Notes: generated by a model not told the origin, from the letters alone. 64,000 nucleotides of DNA from Bettongia penicillata ogilbyi (GCA_023548195.1 JAJHZJ010000419.1:1858773-1922772); one strand, 5' to 3'; counted from the stretch's first letter, positions 1 through 11,731 are shown. A program made the numbers and translations.

Positions 1-199
1 TGCCTACAAACTATCTATTTAGCAAAGTTTTCCAGAAATTTATCAAAACGCCAAATCTCACTGGTAGGTAGTTGGGGAAAAATTGTCTTCCACCTCTCAT
101 TTTATCTTCACAAAGACAGGGAGGCAGCCTGGAACAGAAGAAAAGGCTCTGGAGTCAGGGCTAAGATTAAAATCCAGACTCTGGTACTTAATAACTCTA

Positions 200-895
200 T
201 GACCTTGGACAGAATCACAGAATTGGAGAGCTGGAAAGGATTTCAATGGCCATCTAATCAAATTAGAAACAGTCTAATTCAGTCCAAAATGTTTGATGTG
301 TGATCACTCAGCAATTATTTGAAGACCTTCAAAGAGAGGAAATCCACTCCTTCCCAAGGCAACCCATTTTACTCTTAGGCAACTTGGAAGTATTAAGAAA
401 AATTTCCTCACATCAAGAAGAAATTTCCCTCTTTGCTGCTTCTATCCTTTTGTCATAGTTCTGTCAACTAGGACTAGAGTGATTTAATCCTGACACTCCT
501 TTAAATAGATGGAGACCTCTATCATATACCCAATACATCTTTTCTCCAGTTTCTTCAACCAGTCTTCATATATGATGAACTTGTGACCTTTGACCATCCT
601 GGGCATCCTCCTCCGGACACTCTTCAGCTTTTCAATGACCTTAAACTGTGGCACCCAGAACTGAAGGTAATCCAGATGAGGTCTAGAGGAATCTATCCTG
701 ATGGAGGGTAGAGCAAAGTAAGTAATTAATAGGTAATTACTTCTGTATGACTGTAAACTATACCTCTCTTAATGTGACACTGCATGAGACTTTTTTTTAG
801 CTCTCACATTACTTGACCATTAATAGTGAGCTTGTAGTCCACTAAAAGCCCATATGTTTCAGGTGAATCTGTTGAGGTTTCCTCCATCTTATGCT
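200..895 (-). mobile_element. L3/CR1-type LINE 3' fragment (antisense)
   Basis: The plus strand around 205-260 reads like the reverse complement of the CR1/L3 3' end (agaatcacagaattggagag, then a 'ctggaaagg...catctaatc' stretch). It is followed by the family's usual text on damaged homology: 'tccactccttcccaaggcaacccat', 'gtggcacccagaactgaa' and 'agcttgtagtccactaaaag'. The element therefore lies on the minus strand with its 3' end near 205. No reading frame survives. The assignment uses remembered consensus and the exact ends are uncertain. Confidence 0.5.
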
Positions 896-1415
896 TGTAA
901 ACATGATTTTCATACAAAATGAAAAAAAGTATGGTTATTCCTTTTAAAGAATGTTTTTATTTCTTTTTCTCAATTACAAATAAAAACAATTTTAACATTA
1001 ATTTTAAAAATAATTTGAGTTTCAAATTCCCTTCCTCCTTCCCCCAAATTTTCCTTCTTTGAGAAAGCAAGTACTTTGATATAGATTATCCATATACAGT
1101 CATGCAAAATATATTTCCAGTTTAGCCATGATATAAAAGAGAACACAGACCAAAAGAAAAATAAAGTTAAAAAAAGCTTCAATTTGCATTCAGATTCCAT
1201 TAGTTTTTTCTCTAGAAATGGATAGCATTTTTTAAAAATCATTAAGTCCTATCTTATATCATTGTATTTTTGAGAAAAGCTGTCATTCACAGTTGACCAT
1301 GCTATATTGCTATTTATGTGTACAATGATCTCTCCTGATTCTGCTTAATTCACTTTTCATTAGTTCATATAAATCTTCCCCAAATTTTCTGAAACCATTT
1401 TGCTTGTCATTTCTT

Positions 1416-1586
1416 TCCCCCCAAAATTTATTAATTTATTTGTTTTCAGTTTTCAACCTTCACTTCCATAAGTTTTAGACTTTCTCCCCTTCCCTCCCCA
1501 AAGCGGCATGCAATCTTATATGGGCTGTACACATACATTCCCATTAAACACATGTTCACTTTAGTCATGTATAGAAGAATTATTCA
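1416..1586 (-). mobile_element. 171-bp L1 3' end nested in the older L1, with 13-bp target-site duplication
   Basis: The 13-mer cttgtcatttctt occurs at 1403-1415 and again at 1587-1599. Removing the sequence between them rejoins the older L1 3' UTR in a way that matches the uninterrupted related copy near 41.73 kb (…catcatttcttatagtac…). The inserted text (ttaatttatttgttttcag…, cattcccattaaacac…) is itself an L1 3' UTR on the minus strand. This is a severely 5'-truncated retrotransposition event younger than its host element. Confidence 0.7.
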
Positions 1587-1639
1587 CTTGTCATTTCTTA
1601 TAGCACAACATATTCCAACACTACCATATACCACAACTA

Positions 1640-2912
1640 GCTCAGCTACTCCCCAACTTATGGGGGATCTTTTCAATGACTAATTCTTTGATACCACCAA
1701 AAGAGTTGCTATAAACATTCTTACACATGTAAGATCATTTCCTTTTTCTTTACTCTCTTTGGGATGCAAACCTAATAGTGGTATTTGCTGGATCAAAGGG
1801 CATGCAGTGTTTTATAGCCCAGTGTGTGTAGTTCCAAATTATTCTCCAAAATGGTTCAATTTGCATTTTTTCTAATCAATAGTGATTTAGAAGCATTTTT
1901 TCAAATGACTGCAAACTGCTTTGATTATTTATGAAAACTTCCTATTCATATCCCTTGACCATTTATCAATTGGGGAATGATTTATATTCTTATAAATTTG
2001 ACTGATTTCTCTATATATTTTACCAGAGAAACTTGCTGTAATTTTCCCCCTAGTTTCCTGATTTTCTTCTAATCTTGATTTCATTGGTTTTGATTGTGCA
2101 AACCTTTTTGATTTCATGCAATCAAAATTATCCATTTTATAATGATCTCTATGTCTTGCTTGGTTATAAGTTCTTCCCTCATGCATAAATATAACCAGTA
2201 AAGTGTTTCATGCTCCCCTAGATTGCTTATGATATCACCTTTTATTTTTAAATCATGTACCCATTTTGACTGTATCTTGGTATATATGTGAGATGTTGAT
2301 GTATGCCCTATTTCTGCCAAACTCTTTTGTAGTTTTGCAAGCAATTTCTGTCAAGTAGTGATTCTTTTTCCCAAAAGCTTGAATCTTTGAGTTTTGTCAA
2401 ACACTAGATTAGTATGATCATTTACTATTTTGTATTGTGAATCTAATTTATTCTATTGATCCAACACTCTGTTTCTTAGCCAGTACCAGATTGTTTCAAT
2501 GAGTACTGTTTTTTAATACAGTTTGAGATCTAGTAGAGTTAGTTGACCTTTATATTTTAAAAATTTTATTCCTTTGGCATTTTTATTTTTTGTTCTTCCA
2601 GATGAATTTTGTCATCACTTTTTTCTTCTCTATCAAGAATTTTTTTTGGAAATTTGCTTAGTATGACACCAAATAAATTAATTAATTTGGACACAATTGT
2701 CATTTTTATCATACTGGCTCTGCCAAACCATGAGCAATTAACATTTCTCTAATTGTTCAGATCTCACTGTATTTGTGTAAAAAGTGCTTTGTAATTGTAT
2801 TCATAATATCCTTGGGTTCATCTTGACAAGCAGTCTTCCAAGTATTTTATATTTTCTACAGGTTTTTCAAAGGAATTTCTTTTTTCTATCTCTTCTTGTT
2901 GGACTTTGTTAG

Positions 2913-2958
<46 letters not shown>

Positions 2959-3880
2959 GCTGATGATTTTGTGGGTTTATATTATATCCTGCAACTTTTC
3001 TTAAGTTGCTAATTATTTTAACTAATTTTTAATTGATTCTCTGGGATTCCCTAGGTATACCAACACATCAGCAAAGAATAATAGCTTTGCTTTCTAACTG
3101 CCGATTCTAATACCTTCAATTTCATTATCTTGTCTTATCGATATAGCTAGTATTTCTGGTACAAAATTGAATAACAGTGATAACAATAGTTATTCTTGCT
3201 TCATTTCTGAACTCCCTGGGAAAGCTTCTAGATTATCCCTATTAGAGATAATGCTTGATAATGGTTTTAGATAGATATTGCTTATCATTTTAAGGAAAGT
3301 TCCATTTATTCCTATGTTTTCTAGAGTTTTAAATAGGAGTTAGTGTCTTTTTTTTGTCAAAAGCTTTTTCTGCATCTATTGAAATAAGTAAACATATGAC
3401 TTTGTTGTGGATATGATCAAGTATACTGTTAGTTTTTGTTTTTAGTACTGAACCAGCTCTACATTTTTAGTGTAAATCCCCCTTGGCTGTAGTGTATGAT
3501 CTTTGTGATATATTTCCATAATCTCCTTGCTAGTATTTGATTTCAATTTTTGCATCAACATCTATTAGGGAAATGAGACTATAGTTTTATTTTTCTGTTT
3601 TTCCTCTTCCTGATTTAGGTATCAGTGCCATTTTTGTGTCATGGAAGGAATTTGATAGGATTCCTTCTTTGTTTATTTTTCCAACTAGTTTATATAATAT
3701 TGGAATAAGTTGTTCTTTAAATGTTTGGTAGAATTCACTTCGGAATCCATCTGATACTCGGGATTTTTTTCTTCAGGTATTCCTTAATGACCTGTTGAGT
3801 TTCTTTATCCAAGATAGTGTTATTTAAGTGTTCTATTTTCTCTTCTGTTAATCCATGCAATTTATATTTTTTTATAAATT
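1640..3880 (-). pseudogene. L1 ORF2 remnant (RT to C-terminal region)
   Basis: ORF2 normally encodes the L1 endonuclease/reverse transcriptase. Only fragments survive here. Minus-strand translation of 1929-2186 gives '…MDNFDCMKSKRFAQ…' and '…ISQIYKNINHSPIDKWSRDM', matching the conserved L1 ORF2 segment that normally reads like 'ISRIYxELKQIYKKK…IKKWAKDMNR'. Further along (3340-3760) the plus strand carries the reverse complement of the RT-domain region (aaagctttttctgcatctattg, ggaatccatctgat). Stops and indels are frequent and the endonuclease part is not visible. An (AT)n tract interrupts it at 2914-2955. Confidence 0.65.
2914..2955. repeat. (AT)n microsatellite
   Basis: An essentially pure AT dinucleotide run of about 42 bases lies inside the antisense L1 ORF2 remnant. 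Confidence 0.95.
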
Positions 3881-4479
3881 GCCATTTTTTCACAGTTACT
3901 GAAGTTAACTGTATTTCCCTCCATTCTATTCCCTGCCCTAGCCCTGTTTATTCTAGTCTCTCTCTCCTTTCACCCTGTCCCTCCTCAAAAGTGTTTTGCT
4001 TCTGAACATCCTTGCTCCCACTCTGCCCTCCCTTCTCTTACTCCCTCTTCCTTATCCCCTTCCCCTTTTATTTTCCTGTAGGGTAAGATAGAGTTCTATA
4101 AAATTGAGTGTGTAAGTTATTCCTTCTTTGAGCTAATTCTGATGAGATTAAGGTTTACTTACTCCCCCTCATCTCCTCCCTCTTCCCTTCCACTGTAAAA
4201 CCTTTTTCTTGCCTCTTTTGTGTAAGATAATTTACCTCTCTCTTTTCCTTTCTTCCAGTATATGCCCCTCTCACTCCTTAATTTTATTAAAAAAATTTTT
4301 AGATATCACCCATTCATATTTAACTCACACTTGTGATCTTGATCTCTATGTATATTCCTTCTATCTGCTCTAATAATGAGAAAGGTTTTTTTTTTTTTAA
4401 TGAGTTACAAGTATCATTTTCCCATGTAGGAATGCAAAGAGTTTATTCTTATTAAGTCACTTATGATTTCTTTTTCCTG

Positions 4480-5300
4480 TTACTTATTATGCTTCTCTTG
4501 CATCTTGGATTTGAAAATCAAATTTTCTATTCAGCTCTCTCTTTTCATCAAGATTGCTTGAGGAATCTCTCACACCTATGGCAGTTTCCAGACTTCAGGA
4601 CCCCAAAATGCCAAGGACAAATTGGAAGGTCAGTGAAAAAAGCCTGTGAGACCAGCATGGGAGAGTGGAGATGGAAGAAAATTGAACAAAATAATTCCTT
4701 AAAGATTAGAATGGAGCACATGGAAGCTTTTTTTAATTTTGTTTTTGCTTTTTCTCAGTGTTTCACAGAGTCATTAGATTCCACTTGCCCAGTTATAGTT
4801 TTTAAGTAACTATCTTTTATTTTCAGTGAATTCTTGTACCTCCATTTCCATCTGTTCATTCTATGGTGCTCTTTCCATTGGTGATTTTTTGTACATATTT
4901 CCCCCCCATTTGGCTAATTCTCCTTTATAGGGAGTTTGTCTCCTAAAAGAATTTGTGTGCTTCTTCTACCATTTGGCCAAGTTTTTTAGGTGTTTTTTCC
5001 TCAGTATTTTTAAGATTTTTTTTAAAAATCAAGTTGCTGACTACCTTTTCATGATTTTATTGCATTGATTTCATTTCTTTTCCCAATTTTTCCTCTATGT
5101 TTCTTATTTGATTCTTAAAATCCTTTTCGAACTCTTCCAGGAATTCTTTTTGTACTTGTGTCTAATTCACAGTCTTCTTTGAAACTTTGTATATAGCTGT
5201 TTTGATTTTCTTGTCTTCTGGGTTTGTCTTGCTCTTCACTGTTTCCATAATAACTTTCTATGGTCAAGTTCTTTAATTTTTGTTTTCTGCTCATTTCCCA
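4480..5300 (-). pseudogene. L1 ORF1 remnant with an internally inverted segment
   Basis: ORF1 encodes the L1 RNA-binding chaperone. Flanking parts (4480-4570 and about 4760-5300) resemble the antisense ORF1 of the HAL1 copy at 34.8-35.9 kb (agtcattagattccac versus agtcattagactccat). In between, 4690-4735 reads on the plus strand as a stretch containing SLKIRMEHME, nearly identical to residues 150-159 of the intact-frame ORF1 at 47.1 kb. So a sense-oriented piece sits inside antisense flanks. No full frame remains. Confidence 0.5.
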
Positions 5301-5301
5301 T

Positions 5302-5324
5302 CTTTTTTTTTTTTTTTTTTTTTT
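5302..5324. repeat. Poly(T) tract
   Basis: A run of about 23 T at the boundary between the L1 ORF1 remnant and the 5' UTR-like part. It may mark the A-tail of another, unrecognised antisense retrotransposon. Confidence 0.85.
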
Positions 5325-5399
5325 ACTGTTAACTATTGTGATAAAATTTGCATCTTCTCCTGGGACTAGAGCGTACTATCCCAAACTTCAGTTTTTCTT

Positions 5400-6053
5400 T
5401 TTTTTTTTAAGTGTTTTTTTTTTTTTTCAGAACTAGTTTACTGGGTCAAGGGATGGGGCAGTGTCTGAAAGTTTTCAGTTCTTTCAATGTGGAATGAGGA
5501 AAAGGAAAGATGTGGTCACTGCTCTTCTAGCCTGTGCTCTTGCCTGGGAGCTTCCACAAGTGTTCCTCTCCACTCTGGAACTGTGAGCAGAGCTTCTGCT
5601 CCTCTAACACTACAAGCTTCAGTACACAAGTGTTCCTTTTCACCTCAGGACCTTGACCTGCCCATGCAAATGGGCAATAAAAATGGTTCCTGCACCCAGT
5701 GCTAGCAAAGTATCTTCTATAATTTCCTTCTGACTACTTTTATGAACCTCCAGCCCCTCTATTTGTGAACTGAGAGCTCCTGAAGCTTCTACTTGCTGAT
5801 ACAGCTCCCTACCCCTCATAGCATAGTCTGTGAAGCTTGCACTGTACTCTGGGCAGACCACCACTTTGTCAAGACAGACCTATCCTGATGACCTCCTAAA
5901 TTTTCTTGGACTAGAAAATTGTTTCACCCTAACATTTTGTTGGTTATGTCACTCCAGAATTTGATTTGAGGCATTATTTTAAAGTTGTTTGGTGGGAAGT
6001 TAGGGAGAGTTCAAATGTGTTTCTGTTACTCTGCCATCTTGGCTCTACCCTCC
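5400..6053 (-). promoter_or_regulatory. L1 5' UTR remnant
   Basis: This is the antisense 5' UTR of the L1 above. Its outer edge carries gccatcttgg (6033-6042), a YY1-type site in the position where L1 transcription begins. The same site starts both HAL1 copies. A short duplicated motif (acaagtgttcc at about 5557 and 5627, some 70 bp apart) hints at two decayed monomers. The region is not GC-rich and is probably inactive. Confidence 0.5.
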
Positions 6054-6374
6054 AGTTACATTTATACTTAATGAGAGTATCATTTCATTACACTTAGCCC
6101 AATGCTCTAGCTTGTCAAAATCCTTTTGAATCCCAGCTCTGTGATCTATGTTTGTTTTCTCTGTCTTTATTTTGAGTCATCTGTAAATGTGATGACTATG
6201 TCATTTATGCCTTTTCCTAAGCTGCTGATAAAAATTATAAATTGCTCAAGGCCAGACATAGATTGCATTGCTGCTTTACTAACTACTTCAAAACACATTG
6301 CCTTTAAGTGATTAACAAATAGGTTTTAAATTTGGACATCTAACTAACTTTGGATCCATTATATTGTAAGCTAT

Positions 6375-6650
6375 ATTTCTCCCTAGTCTTCAGTTTTATC
6401 ATTGCTAAAATGAAGGGCTTGCACTACCAGGATTCCAAGGTCCCTTCTTGTGCTGGATCTATGATTTTCCAAGACTTGCTTGCTTCCCTCTACAAATGCC
6501 ATTTACTAACTGTGTGATCTTTAGCAAATCAAATAAATGATTCCGAGACCAAGTTTTCTCATGCGTAACGTGTGTGGGTGGGGAGAGGGAGGTTGGATTA
6601 TGTGATATCTAATATTCCCTTTAGTTCTAAATCTATGATTCTGTAAGTTA
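6375..6650 (+). mobile_element. Two MIR-like SINE fragments
   Basis: Both fragments show the MIR middle and tail pattern: 'cttcagttttatcattgctaaaatgaagg…' (6390-6470), then 'actaactgtgtgatctttagcaaatc…gttttctcatgcgtaa…' ending in 'agttctaaatctatgattctg' (6500-6645). Both are diverged and read on the plus strand. Confidence 0.5.
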
Positions 6651-6782
6651 ATCAATGAGTTCCCTCCTCAGGAATTTTGGTCTTTTGGGAGATTTCTTTT
6701 TAATATTCTTTTTATTTGAAGAATTTGTTATCAGTATGTTCTTGTCAGTCTGCCTCGAGCCTATATTACCAGAATTCTTTTT

Positions 6783-7000
6783 GTTGTTCAATAGTTCCTG
6801 TCATGTCTGACTCTTAGTGAGCCCATTTGGGGTTTTCTTGGAACGGATGCTGAAGGGATTTGCCATTCCCTACTCTAAGACATTTTACAGATGAGGAAAC
6901 TGAGGCAAGATTGCATGACTTGCCCAGAATTACACAGCTAGTAAATGCTTAAGGAAAGATTTGTTTTTAGGCCTGGCACTCTAACTGCTATGCAACCCAC
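6783..7000 (-). mobile_element. tRNA-CORE SINE (MAR1/Ther-1 type), antisense
   Basis: The order is tail 'ttgttgttcaatagttcctgtcatgtctgactc', body 'tttacagatgaggaaactgaggcaag', then the decayed tRNA-derived head near 6990. This is the reverse-complement order of a marsupial CORE-SINE. Copies with the same layout lie at 37.3 and 58.3 kb. Confidence 0.65.
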
Positions 7001-7399
7001 ATGCCTTTAGGTTACAGATTTTTACCTGTCTTTTCAGTGAATTTTTAAATCCACTCTTGATAGCCATTGTGTGCACATCAAACTTTGCTTGAAATTTCCT
7101 TTATTATTTACAAGAAATTCTAAGATGTTCCCTACCATTTTTGTTTCAGTAACCCTTTTGTTTTTATTGGGCAAAATCAGATCCAAAATGGTAGTTTCTA
7201 TCATCAATTCCTTTACCTATTAAAGAAGGAATTTATCAAGTCAAGAATTTACCAGCAGCTTTGATTTTTAACAAAAAAATGATCTTTTGGTCAAGGATTC
7301 TTAAACTGGGTTCCATTGTTTAAAAAACTGGTAACTTTATTACATTCACTGGATTTGGCTTAACAAGCACATCCAAACAAGTGAAAAAAAAATCAATGA

Positions 7400-7503
7400 A
7401 TAAGTGAAATAACATTTATTTAGTATGTCTATCTATCTATCTATTATCTATCTATCTATCATCTATCTATCTATATCTTCCATTATATATACACACACAT
7501 ATG

Positions 7504-7536
<33 letters not shown>

Positions 7537-7640
7537 CTATCTATCTACTATATACTATGCTAAATCCTGAGATTACAAATACAAAAATGAGATTGTCCCT
7601 GCCCCTAAAAAGCTTACATTCTAATTGAGGCCAATAATTC
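7400..7640 (-). mobile_element. L2-derived fragment split by a TATC/TA microsatellite
   Basis: 'aacatttatttagtatg' (7405) and '…gctaaatcctgagattacaaatacaaaaatgagattgtccctgcccctaaaaagcttacattct' (7560-7625) form the antisense L2-type end. The two halves are separated by (TATC)n at about 7427-7475 and (AT)n at about 7514-7536. Confidence 0.55.
7427..7555. repeat. (TATC)n / (CA)n / (AT)n compound microsatellite
   Basis: Tetranucleotide TATC units are followed by a short CA run, an AT run and further TATC units. Confidence 0.9.
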
Positions 7641-8640
7641 ATGTAAAAGGATAATATCTAGGGAAGGGAGTTTTGGTTTTGGGAGTCACGGAGATGGTGG
7701 GTTTAGCCATAGGACATTCTATTGATGTCTTTTCCAAAAGTATTGAAATACTGCATTGTCTTTTCTACACTAAACTAGAGTTATATGTAGAAGGAAAATA
7801 TATGCACTGACAGGTCAGTTGACAAGACAATCCATGCATATGATTGACAACCATGTGAAGCATGTGCTAGTATGGGGTTGACTGGATATAGGTGAATAGG
7901 TAAATTTGTGTTAACTCACATATCAATCACAATAGCTTAACAATAGAATAGAAGATCCAAAGGTAAGTGGATTGTCTATCCCAGGGACTAAGATCATCAG
8001 TTCAAATTTTGAGGGGATTTGGGGGGCAATGCAATAGTAAAAAACCTAAAGTCATTGATCAGTTGAGCTGACTGTTCAGTTTTATTGAAAATCAATCAGA
8101 TAGTCTTATGAAGACAAAGTCCAGAGAAGAGATAAGAAATATACATCAATACACAATGGTATACTACCATCTATAAGATAGTTTCTGAGAGGTCTTTGTA
8201 TTCATTGAGAAATCAGTATTAATTAAAATAAGGCATGTATTCCTGTTTTCATAAACCATTTCTCATCCAATGGAATGTTTTAGGAATTTTCAGAGTTTAG
8301 TCCTCCTAGAAAATTCTCATGAAGTTGCAAGAATATCATAGATTTATGGTACTAGGAAAAGAAAACTATATTTTTAGCCATGCCAGATGAGTACTATTTT
8401 GAGTACTACACTGCCATGATGAAAGATAGTCGATAGGGTTTATTGCTGTTCCTTATCTAAACCATTACTCCACATGATAAATTCTTAGTATTCATAGAAA
8501 TGATCATACTAATTTAAGTGTTTATATGACACATGGTGAATTGTAGTTTTTCAAATAATTTGAGAATTTTTCATATCCACAAACCTTTCCATCATCCTCA
8601 AAGGTTGCCTCTCTTGTTCTGACATTTTTTGATACTATCC
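7641..8640. other. No recognisable feature
   Basis: AT-rich sequence with no long ORF, no tRNA-like fold and no repeat family I can name. It may be unique DNA or old unrecognised repeats. Confidence 0.6.
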
Positions 8641-8745
8641 TTCATATATATGTATGTATATATACATATGTATATGTAATGTGTATACTCATATGCAAAT
8701 ATGTATATATCATATATGTATGTGTCAGTGTATATATATCACAGT
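8641..8745. repeat. TATA/TATG-rich simple repeat
   Basis: Imperfect alternation of tatata, tatgta and gtgtat units over about 100 bp. Confidence 0.8.
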
Positions 8746-9198
8746 GCTGCTATCCCCTGTAAGAGATCACATACTCATGTATCTGTAAATACGGCCATTT
8801 TCCTATAGGAAAAAAGAAACAAAATGATAACTAAATCAATAAGGTAAACATACACCAAACAAACAGTTATATGAATTAATAGACAATCAATCAGATTAGA
8901 TAGATGATAGAAAAAATTGAAAGGAGATATGAACTTATATTGTGATTATTACATTTCTCTATTACATTAACATTCTCCATGTATGCTCTGCCTGGAAACA
9001 ATTTTTCTGTATGATCTTTCTGAGGCACTGAGCATGTACGTGCTCATGATCATTTGCATCCCTGATGCCAGTTTTAGCATTTACAAATCTATGATTTTAG
9101 AAACATTGAAATATCTTCAGTCATCAACACACCTCTTCTAGTCATTATAAAATATATTTTGCATACTTAGTTGGATTTTTTTCCTCCAAAAAATATAG

Positions 9199-9433
9199 GT
9201 ATTTCTTCATGCTGAACCATGTGATTAAGGGGCAACCAACGTCAGAGAAAGAGGAACAAAAAACTCCTCACTTCGAGCAAGAGTTGAATAAGCACATTTA
9301 TCACAGTGTGAGAGGTCTGTATTATACTTTCAGAGATGGTAGAGAAAAATCTCTTGCCAAGAAAGCATTGATAGATATACAGACCAATGGCAAAGAGCCC
9401 AGGGTCAAGCCAGTAAATGTAGGTTACAGGTAG
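9199..9433 (+). other. Unassigned 74-codon ORF with splice-like edges
   Basis: An open frame from ATG 9209 to TAG 9431-9433 encodes 74 residues with a basic C-terminal part. A pyrimidine tract and 'atatag' precede it (around 9198), and it ends at 'ttacag|gtagga', a good splice-donor shape. I do not recognise the peptide. The wording around 9400 (caaagagcccagggtcaag) also looks like text I associate with marsupial LTRs, so an antisense LTR fragment is at least as likely as an exon. Confidence 0.2.
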
Positions 9434-9824
9434 GAATAAAGAAATCTTCAAGGAAAGGCAGTCTTTGTATCAGCTCCAGAGATACAGTAAATGAAAGCAA
9501 GGACTTGACAGGCTAGAGAGGGTCAGTGGGAAGAAATATGTACTTCTGTCTGAGGTTACCATGTTAAGTGACTCTGAGATAAGTTCATGGCATTTTAAAA
9601 GCTTCCTATCTCCTTCAACCTTGGAGCAAGGTAGAATCATTCATCTGCTTTTCTAGCCCTTATTTTAAATGGGCATGAACAAATGATCCTCTTTGTATGT
9701 CTGTATGTGTATATCAATGAGCAATGAATGCATGAACCTCCAAGAGAAATCACCTGGAAGACATTTACCAATGAGCCTATTTTCTGATATTGAGAAATCT
9801 GAGGTATGAATGACCTATCACAAT

Positions 9825-9955
9825 AGTACGTTTATAGGGTGCTTCAAGGTTTGAAAAATACTTTCTTTACAATACCCTTCTGAGGTAGGTCCGGGAAGCA
9901 TTATTATTCCTACTATTAATAAGGAAATGAAGTTCAAAAACGTTATAAGGTTTTA
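9825..9955 (-). mobile_element. MIR SINE fragment (antisense)
   Basis: 'gggtgcttcaaggtttgaaaaatactttc…tctgaggtagg…aataaggaaatgaagttc' follows the reverse-complement order of the MIR 3' half. Confidence 0.5.
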
Positions 9956-9959
9956 CTAG

Positions 9960-10100
9960 AGAAGCAGTGGAAATATTAATCGCTTAGACATCAAAAGATC
10001 TGTATTCAAATACTGTTTCTGTTGCTTACTACCTATGTGATTTTGGGTATACATCTGGGCCTGAAGTTGCTCATCTATGAAATTAAAATATTAGATCAGT
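9960..10100 (+). mobile_element. MIR SINE fragment
   Basis: 'tctgtattcaaatactgtttctgttgcttactacctatgtgattttggg…cctgaagttgctcatctatgaaat' follows the MIR tRNA-distal and core pattern on the plus strand. It is adjacent to an antisense MIR. Confidence 0.5.
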
Positions 10101-10830
10101 TCCTGATCTCATGGCACTCATATTCCAATTAGAAAGGGCATCGCATGTGAGGGAATTCAGCCTCAGGGTCAATGGCAAGGCCTTGAATTCTAAAAACACA
10201 ATGCTATGTAGGTGGTAAAATCCAGAGGTTCTTCGGGACTTATTAAATAAAGTACTAGCTAACTGGGCAGCAAGGACATACCCACTATTTGAATTTGAAC
10301 ATGATGAGTCTAGAACTCTTTCTGTTATCTTATACTGCCTCTTTGGGGAAGGAAGAAAATCATGAAGAACAGTGAAGACAGATTTCATTCATTAAGCATC
10401 ACTGATATCCATCTCTACTTTTTTATTTTGCATTATTTTTATTTTCTCTATTTTACATTTGGTTTGAATTTTTATGAAATAAGAGAGGTATCCATAATCT
10501 TGACAAACCATTCATCTAGTGGTACAAATGAAAAAATCAGACTACTTCACATAAAAAATAATCATAACAATCTTAGCTCATATGTCTCTGCTGCCTTCCA
10601 ATTTACAAAGTAACTTTTGCCAAACATCCAAGTTATTTGATGGATGGTTCCTACAGTAATTACTTATAACTTATTTGCATGCAGGACAGTAAAGCTGACT
10701 GAAAATTCATTAACATCTGCAGTTAACACTGAGATCTATTTTTTTGGTCTGATTCTCCTCTAATGACCAAAAGACTAGAATCATAAATAGTAACTCCTCC
10801 AGAGAAGGGAACTGGAGAGTGATAGCACAC
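10101..10830. other. No recognisable feature
   Basis: Only short chance ORFs are present, one on each strand, and they overlap each other near 10.37 kb. No coding or repeat signature is recognised. Confidence 0.55.
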
Positions 10831-10834
10831 ATTT

Positions 10835-11005
10835 TTTAGACAGTGACAAGGTATATAAAGCATTTCCACACAAGGAACCTGAGAGGTAAGGAGTAGGACT
10901 ATTATTATCTACATTTTACAAATCAGGAAACTGAGGCTGAGATAGATTAAGTGATTGGTCTGTTGTCCCAGAGGTTCCAAGTTTAGAAATCAAAATTCGA
11001 ACTCA
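10835..11005 (-). mobile_element. MIR SINE (antisense)
   Basis: 'ctacattttacaaatcaggaaactgaggctgagatagattaagtgattgg…ttcgaactcagatcttctgac' is the classic antisense MIR core. Confidence 0.7.
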
Positions 11006-11539
11006 GATCTTCTGACTTTTTTTTCTTTCTATGATATTGCTTCTCAAATAGGTCAGAGTCTCAGGTTCGTCACTCCCATTTTGCAGCCCCAATTTTGTAG
11101 GTGGCAAATGTACAGCTTCATATTGCCTCACCCTAGAAAATGGATTATTTAACTAGTTCTATCCTAATCGGGGAGAATATGGAGACAAGGGGGGAAATTC
11201 CAAAATACACTCTACTATCCTACAATCTCCAGACCATTATGTCCTGTTCAGATAATTTCCTTTGCAGCTGCTGTATGTATAGAGATCTCCCACATAGCTT
11301 GCTGTATGCAATTTTTCTATCTGGGGTTGAACAGGACTCTTTCCTGGCTTGAGCTACTCACGTAATCAGATTTGTGTTATATTTGTCCATTTATGGTATG
11401 GTTCACATTTGTTGATATCTTTCATTTTTATTTTATATAAAGAAGACCAAAATTTGGATGAATAGCCTGTCCTTGGGTATTAGCCTGTCCATGCTCCTAA
11501 GCATACCATATATTCATTTTCTTTTGACAAATGAATTTG

Positions 11540-11645
11540 AGCATAATTGGTTTCCTTTGCACTCCTATATATTTTATTTCATACATTTAAACATTATACT
11601 GAGAAGGGGTCCATAGGCTTCAAATTGCTGAAACTGCACATAATA
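11540..11645 (+). mobile_element. hAT-like nonautonomous element fragment
   Basis: 'tttcctttgcactcctatatattttatttcatacatttaaacattatactgagaaggggtccataggcttca' matches the internal part of the family whose end (caggggttcttaac) appears at 26417. Only a fragment is present. Confidence 0.4.
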
Positions 11646-11700
11646 CATGCAAAAAATAGGTTTAGAGCCCCTAGGTATTCACAGATAGTGAGGTCATCAT

Positions 11701-11701
<1 letters not shown>

Positions 11702-11731
<30 letters not shown>

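Larger units (their letters stand above)
955..6053 (-). mobile_element. Decayed, nearly full-length L1 (LINE-1), antisense, composite
   Basis: Read on the minus strand, the order is a 5' end with gccatcttgg (6033-6042, the reverse complement of the L1 start site), a 5' UTR, an ORF1 remnant (about 5300-4480), a pyrimidine-rich spacer (4480-3900) similar to the 3' region of the HAL1 copy at 33.7 kb, ORF2 remnants (about 3880-1660), then a 3' UTR ending near 955. Order and orientation agree with one L1, but the ORF2 5' part is missing and several internal rearrangements exist. The ORFs are full of stops and the element cannot be functional. It could also be two overlapping L1 insertions. Confidence 0.65.

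Noticed and set aside
7290..7340. 'ggtcaaggattcttaaactggg' like a hAT terminal repeat
   Set aside because: Only the end motif is present, with no matching interior, so too weak to list.
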